Below, in pieces: positions 1 through 4,689 of a stretch of DNA of 12,881 nt. The notes below the pieces were generated by a model. It was given only the letters and a program-made list of their open reading frames with translations, was not told the DNA's origin and did no database searches. The stretch is taken from positions 1 to 12,881 of the forward strand of contig JAZRSA010000035.1 in NCBI GenBank assembly GCA_045651205.1. Direction: 5' to 3'. The stretch's first letter is position 1; the number at the start of each line of letters is the position of its first letter. This DNA comes from UMGS1649 sp045651205 (lineage in GTDB: Bacteria > Bacillota > Clostridia > TANB77 > CAG-465). Made by a program: the position numbers and the translations under genes.

Positions 1-274
1 CGTCATAGAAATAAACAATATTGACGGTAGTGTTTTCGATATAATAAACAATAATAAATCGATTGTAGATAATAAATTTTCTATATTCCTTACTTGAAGA
101 TTTATAAAATACAGGATAAATATAAGGAAAAGATTTTAATATATTCATTGACGCATAAGTTAGTTTTATAATTTTGCTACAATAATTATAATTATTATAT
201 ATATAATAGCTTAAATTATAATTTAATGAATTAACAAATGCGTCATGGATTACTAGATTGAAACAGTGTTCCAT
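1..274 (-). CDS. ParE/RelE-family toxin, 3' end cut by window edge
   Basis: An uninterrupted minus-strand frame of 91 visible residues starts at the ATG at 274-272 and is still open at base 1. An AAGGAG ribosome binding site lies 7 bases upstream (281-286), inside the antitoxin gene. The C-terminal half fits the ParE/RelE fold: a helical stretch with SYYIYNNYN, then ILKSFPYIYP (about residues 45-53), EYRKFIIYNRFIIVYYIE (about 63-80) and VNIVYFYD. This corresponds to the family pattern of Leu-x-x-(F/Y)-Pro, then Tyr-Arg-Lys, then a nYxIxY strand and a final V-x-I strand. Family members poison DNA gyrase (ParE) or cleave ribosome-bound mRNA (RelE); which applies here cannot be told. Usual length is about 90-110 residues, so only a few codons should be missing. 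The call rests on motif recognition by eye and gene arrangement; an intact 3' end is not visible. Confidence 0.8.
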   Translation of the reverse strand, partial: MEHCFNLVIHDAFVNSLNYNLSYYIYNNYNYCSKIIKLTYASMNILKSFPYIYPVFYKSSSKEYRKFIIYNRFIIVYYIENTTVNIVYFYD

Positions 275-461
275 TGAAATGCTCCTTGTTAAAATTATCA
301 AAGAACATATCAAAATCTTGACCTTTTTTCCCAGATTCTATGTCTCTTTCGGCTTGTTCAATTCCGTCAAATAATTCTTGTATGTTAGGGCTAGTTAATA
401 GTTCTTGCCATACAGGATCATTATCACGGATAAGAGTACCCTTAATATTTGTAGTATTCAT
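243..461 (-). CDS. probable antitoxin of the ParE/RelE-type pair
   Basis: Small acidic protein of 72 residues (MNTTNIKG...), with ELFDGIEQAERDIESGK in the middle and an aromatic-rich tail with FDMFFDNF and GTLFQ. The chosen start is the ATG at 461-459, because AAAGGAGG ends at 471 and directly abuts the earlier ATG at 470, leaving no spacer for that one; the later ATG has 9 bases. The gene overlaps the toxin start by 32 bases, and the toxin's ribosome binding site lies within it, so the two are probably translationally coupled. Antitoxin-first order, small size and overlap are typical of type II pairs. I do not recognise the antitoxin family: no clear ribbon-helix-helix or HTH sequence is visible. 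The phrase with E-x-x-E-x-G-K resembles the middle of many RelB/Phd-like antitoxins, but this is weak. The function is inferred mainly from position. Confidence 0.68.
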   Translation of the reverse strand: MNTTNIKGTLIRDNDPVWQELLTSPNIQELFDGIEQAERDIESGKKGQDFDMFFDNFNKEHFNGTLFQSSNP

Positions 462-499
462 ACATATCATCCTCCTTTAGATGTGATTTTTAATAGATA

Positions 500-528
500 T
501 ATGTACTAAGTACACTATCTTTATACAA
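500..528 (-). promoter_or_regulatory. candidate promoter of the toxin-antitoxin operon
   Basis: On the minus strand TTGTAT (plus 523-528) is followed after 17 bases by TACATA (plus 500-505), about 30 bases upstream of the antitoxin ribosome binding site. The -10 box is poor and this is a guess at the best-spaced pair. Confidence 0.35.
502..514. promoter_or_regulatory. palindrome TGTACT-A-AGTACA, possible operator
   Basis: A perfect 13-base inverted repeat with a single central base overlaps the candidate -10 region and spacer of the toxin-antitoxin promoter. Type II antitoxins usually repress their own promoter by binding such palindromes, so this is the natural operator candidate. That role is inferred from position only. 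Confidence 0.42.
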
Positions 529-588
529 CATAAGTATAACAGGATTTTTATATAAGTCAAGTTAAGTTTATGTGTCGAATTTTGGCTT

Positions 589-617
589 TTGTAACACTTT
601 AATCTGCTTTGCATAAC
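589..617 (+). promoter_or_regulatory. candidate promoter of the aspartokinase gene
   Basis: TTGTAA (589-594), 17 bases, CATAAC (612-617). The -10 is imperfect and would leave a leader of only about 15 bases before the first coding base. A TGTCGAA heptamer, the core of the Spo0A box, lies just upstream at 573-579. No lysine riboswitch or T-box fits in the 168-base gap. Confidence 0.35.
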
Positions 618-638
618 ATACCTTAACGGAGGTATATT

Positions 639-1619
639 ATGGATATAATTGTACAAAAATTTGGTGGTAGTTCAGTTAAAGATAAAGAGTCTTTATTGTG
701 TGTTATAGAAAAAATAAAAGTAGAAAAAGAAAAAGGAAACAAGGTGGTAGTTGTTGTATCTGCGCAAGGTAAAACAACGGATGGATTAATAGCTAAAGCA
801 AAAGAATATACAAGTAATACATATAATAAGGAAATGGATTTGCTTTTATCCACAGGAGAGATAATTACTGTATCGCTTCTTACTATGATGTTAAAGGATA
901 TGGATTATGAAACTGTTGGAATTACTGGCTCGCAAGCAGGAATAATAACAGACTCAAATTATTCATATGCTAAGATAAAAATGGTACTAAAGGATAATAT
1001 TTTGAAATATTTAGAAAATAATGATGTGGTAGTTGTTGCAGGATTTCAAGGTGTAGATAAGTTTGGGAATATTACAACTTTAGGACGTGGTGGTAGTGAT
1101 TTGTCTGCTGTAGCTATTGCAGCAGCGCTTAATGCTAAAAGATGTGAGATATATACAGATGTAGACGGAGTATATAGTGCAGATCCTAATTTACTATCTA
1201 AAGCTAAGCTTTTAGATAAAGTTACATACAGTGAGATGTTAGAGGCTGCAACTAGTGGTGCTAAGGTTTTACATAATAGAGCTGTAAGTGTAGCTAAAAA
1301 ATACAAGTTGAAAGTATTAGTTAAAAATACAAAGAATAATACAAGGGGAACGGAAATTGTAGAAGAAATAGGAGTAAATGAAAAGAAGAATATTAATATA
1401 TTAGCTGTAGAAAAAGATTTAGTAAAGATAACATTAGTTGGTGAAGAATTAATGAGTAATGTAAATATAATACGTAAAATATATGATATAGCAGTAGAGG
1501 AAAATATATTTATAAGTATGCTAAATTTGAGCGAAACAAAGATAAGCTTAATTATTAAAAATAACGAAAGTGAAAAGTTTTTAAATAAAATTCATGAAAC
1601 ATTGTTGGAAAATGTTTAA
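639..1619 (+). CDS. lysC: aspartokinase (aspartate kinase), short form with one ACT domain
   Basis: Phosphorylates L-aspartate with ATP to 4-phospho-aspartate, the first cytosolic step to lysine, diaminopimelate, threonine and methionine. The catalytic domain is complete: KFGGSS (7-12), VVSAQGKTTD (39-48), LLSTGE (69-74), GSQAGI (97-102), TLGRGGSD (147-154), YTDVDGVYSADP (172-183) and ATSGAKVLHNRAV (204-216). GGAGGT lies 5 bases before the ATG. The protein has 326 residues against about 400-450 for ordinary aspartokinases. After the catalytic domain only about 75 residues remain (251-326). They resemble the second ACT domain, with SETKISLII matching the usual SEIKISVVI-type strand. The effector-binding first ACT, normally inserted in the second, appears absent without any frame damage. 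Firmicutes can carry several aspartokinase paralogues, so the symbol marks the enzyme class rather than a specific orthologue. It stands alone, downstream of the divergent toxin-antitoxin pair. Confidence 0.93.
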   Translation: MDIIVQKFGGSSVKDKESLLCVIEKIKVEKEKGNKVVVVVSAQGKTTDGLIAKAKEYTSNTYNKEMDLLLSTGEIITVSLLTMMLKDMDYETVGITGSQAGIITDSNYSYAKIKMVLKDNILKYLENNDVVVVAGFQGVDKFGNITTLGRGGSDLSAVAIAAALNAKRCEIYTDVDGVYSADPNLLSKAKLLDKVTYSEMLEAATSGAKVLHNRAVSVAKKYKLKVLVKNTKNNTRGTEIVEEIGVNEKKNINILAVEKDLVKITLVGEELMSNVNIIRKIYDIAVEENIFISMLNLSETKISLIIKNNESEKFLNKIHETLLENV

Positions 1620-1624
1620 AATAC

Positions 1625-1653
1625 TTGATTTTTAAAGTTTCGGGGCGTATAAT
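1625..1653 (+). promoter_or_regulatory. promoter of the HD hydrolase gene
   Basis: TTGATT (1625-1630), 17 bases, perfect TATAAT (1648-1653). It starts only 6 bases after the aspartokinase stop, so the HD gene has its own transcript. The leader holds an AT-only inverted repeat (AAAAATATT at 1674-1682 with AATATTTTT at 1688-1696, 5-base loop), whose role is unknown. AAAGGAG sits at 1708-1714. Confidence 0.7.
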
Positions 1654-1721
1654 GGTGTCTAATTTATATATAGAAAAATATTAATTAAATATTTTTAACG
1701 AAATTAGAAAGGAGAACTGGT

Positions 1722-2462
1722 ATGAAACAAGAGTACTATTACAAGGAATACCTCTTACTTAACAAAACTCCGAGACAATTTTTGGAAAGGCGGCTTACCA
1801 ATATTTTTGGTATAAATTCTAAAGCTATTGAAGCTCTAGAATTAGTCTGCCAAGAGATGTCTGCTGAGAAAGGTTTTACAAGAGATGACGGTCAGGATTA
1901 TTATAATCACTGCGTCGATGTAGCAAACACCCTTATTTCTTTTGACATTCGCAATGAAGACGCAATTGTAGCTGCACTTTTGCATGATATTATTGAAGAT
2001 GTTGAAGGATATTCAGAAAAGATTATCACCAAGCTTTTTGGAGATAATGTAGCTTATTTGGTATCTTTGGTAACGAAAAAGCCCGGACTGGATTACAAAA
2101 AAGAGGAAGTCATTATGGATTATCTTAATGGAATAGCAAAGAATCCTTATGCGGCAGCAATTAAAACTGCAGATAGAATGCATAACATGACAACCTTACA
2201 GGAAAAGACTTTTGAAGCAAGATATAAGAAAGCTCTTGAGACAGAAAAATACTATATGCCTTTCTTTAAATTTTGTAGAAAAAAGTATCCGCGGTATGAG
2301 AACCTGTTTTATGCAGCAAGAACTCAGATTTATCCGTTGATTCACGAAATTAAATCTTTTTATGCAGAGATTTTAAGACTTCGTGGTGAACTTGAAAAAT
2401 ATGAGAAACCTGAACCGGAAACAAAATCGGCGGACGGTCAGACGGAAGCAAAGACTGAATGA
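1722..2462 (+). CDS. stand-alone HD-domain hydrolase, SpoT/RelA-hydrolase-like
   Basis: The 246-residue protein carries the hydrolase-type HD signature of the RelA/SpoT family: H63 in YYNHCVDVA, AALLHDIIEDV with H88-D89 and E92-D93, FGDNVAYLVSLVTKK (106-120), and KTADRMHNMTTL with D151. The matching motifs in RSH enzymes bind manganese and remove the 3'-pyrophosphate of (p)ppGpp. No synthetase, TGS or ACT domain follows, so it would be a small alarmone hydrolase or a related nucleotide phosphohydrolase; the substrate is not proven by sequence. The C-terminal 20 or so residues are charged and low complexity (KPEPETKSADGQTEAKTE). A strong AAAGGAG lies 7 bases before the ATG. Base and codon use look different from the neighbours, with more CTT/CTC leucine, GAC, GGC and CGG codons; a sampled 60-base line has 23 G+C against 18 in a spoIIE line. 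This may reflect acquisition from elsewhere or higher expression. Confidence 0.85.
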   Translation: MKQEYYYKEYLLLNKTPRQFLERRLTNIFGINSKAIEALELVCQEMSAEKGFTRDDGQDYYNHCVDVANTLISFDIRNEDAIVAALLHDIIEDVEGYSEKIITKLFGDNVAYLVSLVTKKPGLDYKKEEVIMDYLNGIAKNPYAAAIKTADRMHNMTTLQEKTFEARYKKALETEKYYMPFFKFCRKKYPRYENLFYAARTQIYPLIHEIKSFYAEILRLRGELEKYEKPEPETKSADGQTEAKTE

Positions 2463-2467
2463 CAAAT

Positions 2468-2504
2468 AAAAACGAGTAGTTTTATACTACTCGTTTTTGT
2501 TTTA
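2468..2504. terminator. bidirectional intrinsic terminator
   Basis: AACGAGTAGT (2471-2480), loop TTTAT, ACTACTCGTT (2486-2495), flanked by AAA on the left and TTTTGTTTT on the right. It lies between convergent genes and has a T-tract in both directions. Confidence 0.9.
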
Positions 2505-2509
2505 CTAAG

Positions 2510-3112
2510 TTATTTTAACATTTCTTTAGCTTTTTCTAAAGTTAATGTTTGTGCGTGACTTGCTAATATTTCACCAGATTTATTTACAACGTAAGATATA
2601 GGAACTGTGTTAGCTTCTGGATCTATAGCTTTTCTAATAACTCTACCAAAGTCTACTAATACTTCAATGTTTCCAAATTTAACATCATTTTCTATTAAAG
2701 ATATAATATCTGTTAATGGATAATCTGTATCGTTGAATTCGTGAGCTATTACTAATATATTTACATTTTTATTATCTTTGTAATATTCTAATATTTTTTC
2801 TACCTCTGCTAATTCTTCTTGGCAATTAGGACACCATGAACCAAACATTATTAGTAAATTCTTTTTGGCGCTAAACAGAGATTTATCAAATTCGTTAATT
2901 ATACGGATAGTTGTATCTGTATTTGTTTTTAATATAGCGTTATTACCAATCGTTGGGATATCTTCTTTGATTGGACCAAGTCCTTCTTTGGCTGGTAAAT
3001 TAACTAATGGATTGTTAGGTGTGTCGGTTACTAATATAAAAACTAAAAAAGTAAGTATTGAAAAAATAAGTACAAACATAACAATGGCTAATATAATTTC
3101 TTTTTTTGTCAT
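2510..3112 (-). CDS. membrane-anchored TlpA-like thioredoxin-fold protein
   Basis: A 200-residue protein with one hydrophobic N-terminal segment (about 6-28) preceded by TKKE, so the domain should face outside the cell. A thioredoxin fold follows: strand NLLIMFGSWCPNC, with the redox pair C94/C97 in a W-C-x-x-C motif, and NTVPISYVVNKSGEIL near the C-terminus, which supplies the usual cis-proline. This is the TlpA/ResA/redoxin pattern of extracytoplasmic thiol-disulfide oxidoreductases, used for cytochrome maturation, sporulation or protein repair. No cytochrome or CcdA gene is in view, so the partner is unknown. AAGGAG lies before the ATG on the minus strand. It is transcribed divergently from the Mini-III operon and converges with the HD gene. 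A second exported thioredoxin-like gene occurs at 12199 but differs in active site and is not an obvious duplicate. Confidence 0.87.
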   Translation of the reverse strand: MTKKEIILAIVMFVLIFSILTFLVFILVTDTPNNPLVNLPAKEGLGPIKEDIPTIGNNAILKTNTDTTIRIINEFDKSLFSAKKNLLIMFGSWCPNCQEELAEVEKILEYYKDNKNVNILVIAHEFNDTDYPLTDIISLIENDVKFGNIEVLVDFGRVIRKAIDPEANTVPISYVVNKSGEILASHAQTLTLEKAKEMLK

Positions 3113-3138
3113 TTTAATTCTCCTTAATATTCGTGTAC

Positions 3139-3167
3139 ATTATATACAAAAATAGCGAAAAAAACAA
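3139..3167 (-). promoter_or_regulatory. promoter of the TlpA-like gene
   Basis: On the minus strand TTGTTT (plus 3162-3167), 17 bases, perfect TATAAT (plus 3139-3144), 27 bases before the start codon. It lies back to back with the plus-strand promoter at 3177-3205. Confidence 0.68.
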
Positions 3168-3176
3168 TAAAGTTGC

Positions 3177-3205
3177 TTGTAAATACTAAAAATATAATAT
3201 ATAAT
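3177..3205 (+). promoter_or_regulatory. promoter of the Mini-III operon
   Basis: TTGTAA (3177-3182), 17 bases, perfect TATAAT (3200-3205). Its -10 lies 18 bases before the GTG chosen for Mini-III, which rules out the longer frame beginning with TTG at 3173. Confidence 0.68.
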
Positions 3206-3223
3206 TCTTGTGAGGTAGATAAA

Positions 3224-3604
3224 GTGGATACAAGAGAAATAAACGTGAAGACTCTGGCATACATTGGAGATGTAGTTTATGAACTATATATACGTGAACA
3301 CGTAATATCTAATTCACGCGAACAAGTAAACAAGCTTCACAAAAAGACAATAAAATATGTTAGTGCTAAAGCTCAAGCAAGAATAGTAGCTGAAATGGAC
3401 AATGAGCTTAGTGATGAAGAAAAAGATATCATTAGAAGAGGAAGAAACGCAGAAGCAAATACAGTACCTAAGAATACAGATGTAGTAACATACAAAATAG
3501 CAACAGGTTTTGAGTCGCTTATTGGATTTCTTTATCTAGAAAAAAGAATAGAACGCTTAGAATATATAATTGACAGGAGTATAAAAATTATAGAAGAGGT
3601 GTAG
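3224..3604 (+). CDS. mrnC: Mini-ribonuclease III (Mini-III)
   Basis: A 126-residue RNase III catalytic domain without the double-stranded RNA-binding domain. In Firmicutes this enzyme matures the ends of 23S rRNA precursors. Seen in order: LAYIGDVVYELYIREHVI with the catalytic-region aspartate, VNKLHKKTIKYVSAKAQARI, EEKDIIRRGRNAEA, the VPKN motif, and TGFESLIGFLYL with the conserved glutamate. All are characteristic of the family, and the length is normal. The start is the GTG at 3224, with GAGGT 7 bases upstream and a well-formed promoter just before it; the in-frame TTG at 3173 lies upstream of that promoter and has no ribosome binding site. In many Firmicutes mrnC follows cysS, but here it is first in its own short operon with the small gene at 3610. 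Confidence 0.93.
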   Translation: MDTREINVKTLAYIGDVVYELYIREHVISNSREQVNKLHKKTIKYVSAKAQARIVAEMDNELSDEEKDIIRRGRNAEANTVPKNTDVVTYKIATGFESLIGFLYLEKRIERLEYIIDRSIKIIEEV

Positions 3605-3609
3605 AGCTT

Positions 3610-3867
3610 ATGGCAAAAGATAAAGTGATGGATGAATATATACCTATAGACCCACTACAATTTTTGAGTGAGTATAAAGAGGAAGAATCATTAAGAGAAG
3701 TAATGTTCAATATGGGTGAACAAGAAATAGTACAAGATGACGGTAAATTTTATTTATGTCATACTATGTATCCTAACGTTTCAAAAGAAATATCTAAAGC
3801 CGCTGCTACAGAAATGTGGCAAACATACAATATGAAAGAAAGGTCAGATATTTCATTTCTGTTCTAA
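3610..3867 (+). CDS. small protein of unknown function, 85 residues
   Basis: Starts 5 bases after the Mini-III stop. Its GAGGTG ribosome binding site lies in the end of the Mini-III gene, so the two are co-transcribed. The product (MAKDKVMDEY...) is acidic and soluble, with no membrane segment or paired cysteines. It has an N-terminal segment ending in IDPLQFLSEYKEEESLREVMF and a C-terminal half with FYLCHTMYP and AAATEMWQTYNM. I recognise no family. Ribosome binding site, operon position and low-GC codon use matching the neighbours make it a real gene. No terminator follows within 40 bases, so readthrough toward the next gene is possible. Confidence 0.72.
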   Translation: MAKDKVMDEYIPIDPLQFLSEYKEEESLREVMFNMGEQEIVQDDGKFYLCHTMYPNVSKEISKAAATEMWQTYNMKERSDISFLF

Positions 3868-3908
3868 AAGAATAGAATGCAACTTAATATAAATATAATA
3901 AACGGTCG

Positions 3909-3969
3909 TTACCTTCTAGTAGGAACATATGCAGTTTAGTAGCATATAATATACTGTACTAGGAGGTAA
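3909..3969 (+). promoter_or_regulatory. hairpin that would cover the ribosome binding site of the 3977 gene
   Basis: The arm 3909-3921 (TTACCTTCTAGTA) pairs over 13 positions, one of them G-U, with 3957-3969 (TACTAGGAGGTAA), which contains the AGGAGG ribosome binding site. Inside the 35-base loop a second hairpin can form from ATATGC (3927-3932) and GCATAT (3942-3947). If transcribed from upstream, this would hide the translation start. No known riboswitch class is recognised. Confidence 0.5.
3925..3951 (+). promoter_or_regulatory. candidate mother-cell (sigma-K or sigma-E like) promoter
   Basis: AC (3925-3926), 16 bases, CATATAATA (3943-3951) fits the sigma-K pattern AC-N16/17-CATAnnnTA; the CATATAAT part also resembles a sigma-E -10. 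The embedded TATAAT (3945-3950) has no sigma-A -35 at 16-18 bases upstream. Transcription from here would exclude the left arm of the hairpin at 3909-3969. The coat-like product gives the call some support. Confidence 0.35.
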
Positions 3970-3976
3970 TATTTTT

Positions 3977-4474
3977 ATGGATAATTATACAGAACAAGAT
4001 AGATGTAAAATGTACGGAATGTATGGTATGCCTATGCAATACAATCCGTGTATGAAACCACAAGGATACAACGGATGTAATAATGTATATCCTATGATGC
4101 ATATGAATTGTGGTCGTGGTTATGGCTATCCTATGATGCACATGGAACCAATAGAGAATATGTGTGGTACATATAAAATGCTAATTGTTTATGTAGAAAA
4201 AAGTATTAGTAAAATAATGATGGAAAATATGGGTATGATGCCTAATGCTATTTCTAAAGAAAAGTATCATAAAGAAATGAATGAGATGCTTTGTGAAGTA
4301 ATGAAGAAAGAGAAAGAATTAAAAGAATTGGTTGTAGTAGATAGGCTAGAGACAGAAGATAAGGAAGATATGAATAGAAGTATGTGCCCATATTGTGGTG
4401 GCTTCTTAAAGGATACATTAGGAATATTATTCTTGACAGAACTATTAAAAAGAGGATGTGTATCTTGTTATTAA
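3977..4474 (+). CDS. Met/Cys/Tyr-rich protein, possible spore coat component
   Basis: A 165-residue protein of unusual composition: about 24 methionines and 10 cysteines. The N-terminal third is low complexity (MYGMYGMPMQYNPCM, then YPMMHM twice, at 38-43 and 51-56, separated by a Gly/Tyr stretch). The middle (about 60-135) looks helical and charged, with KMLIVYVEKSISKIMMENM and KEKELKELVV. The C-terminus has two CxxC pairs (C137/C140 in MCPYCGG and C161/C164 in GCVSCY), which could bind metal or cross-link. No signal peptide is seen. Such Met/Tyr/Cys-rich composition is common in spore coat proteins, and spoIIE is next door, but I cannot assign a named family. AGGAGG lies 10 bases before the ATG. 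The gene is isolated by a 109-base gap and an intrinsic terminator. Confidence 0.75.
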   Translation: MDNYTEQDRCKMYGMYGMPMQYNPCMKPQGYNGCNNVYPMMHMNCGRGYGYPMMHMEPIENMCGTYKMLIVYVEKSISKIMMENMGMMPNAISKEKYHKEMNEMLCEVMKKEKELKELVVVDRLETEDKEDMNRSMCPYCGGFLKDTLGILFLTELLKRGCVSCY

Positions 4475-4492
4475 TATAAAATTTTAAAGCAA

Positions 4493-4528
4493 ATAAAAAG
4501 GTGGAAAATCTGCCTTTTTATTTTTTTA
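4493..4528 (+). terminator. intrinsic terminator of the coat-like gene
   Basis: ATAAAAAGGTGGA (4493-4505), loop AAA, TCTGCCTTTTTAT (4509-4521), with two G-U pairs, followed by TTTTTTT. Confidence 0.82.
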
Positions 4529-4558
4529 TTGTGAATAGCTAAAACTATGCCTTTTTAC

Positions 4559-4587
4559 TTGATTTTTTGGCGTTTTTGTAATAGAAT
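4559..4587 (+). promoter_or_regulatory. candidate promoter of spoIIE
   Basis: TTGATT (4559-4564), 17 bases, TAGAAT (4582-4587), leaving a leader of about 95 bases. A second arrangement nearer the gene is GTGACA (4634-4639) with TAATAT (4662-4667), spaced 22 bases. That recalls the long-spaced, Spo0A-activated sigma-A promoter of Bacillus spoIIE. On the minus strand 4633-4643 reads TTTTGTCACAA, a degenerate Spo0A-box-like sequence. Which one is used cannot be told. Confidence 0.4.
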
Positions 4588-4689
4588 ATAGACCATAAAT
4601 AACGAGTATTAAAAATTTAACTAGAATCAAATTGTGACAAAAAATGATAGTATAGTTGATGTAATATATGTAAAATAAGAGGTGTTCAC

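Noticed and set aside
223..246. ATG overlapping the antitoxin stop as ATGA
   Set aside because: It gives a seven-residue peptide and then a stop; the toxin frame is a different one starting at 274.
1674..1696. AT-only inverted repeat as an aspartokinase terminator
   Set aside because: No G-C pairs and no proper T-tract beyond the stem; it lies downstream of the HD promoter, so it cannot be assigned.
2865..3155. Plus-strand open frame opposite the TlpA-like gene
   Set aside because: Shadow of the N-terminal half of the real minus-strand gene, without a ribosome binding site.
3173..3223. N-terminal extension of Mini-III from a TTG
   Set aside because: It lies upstream of and across a good promoter and has no ribosome binding site; the family begins at the GTG.
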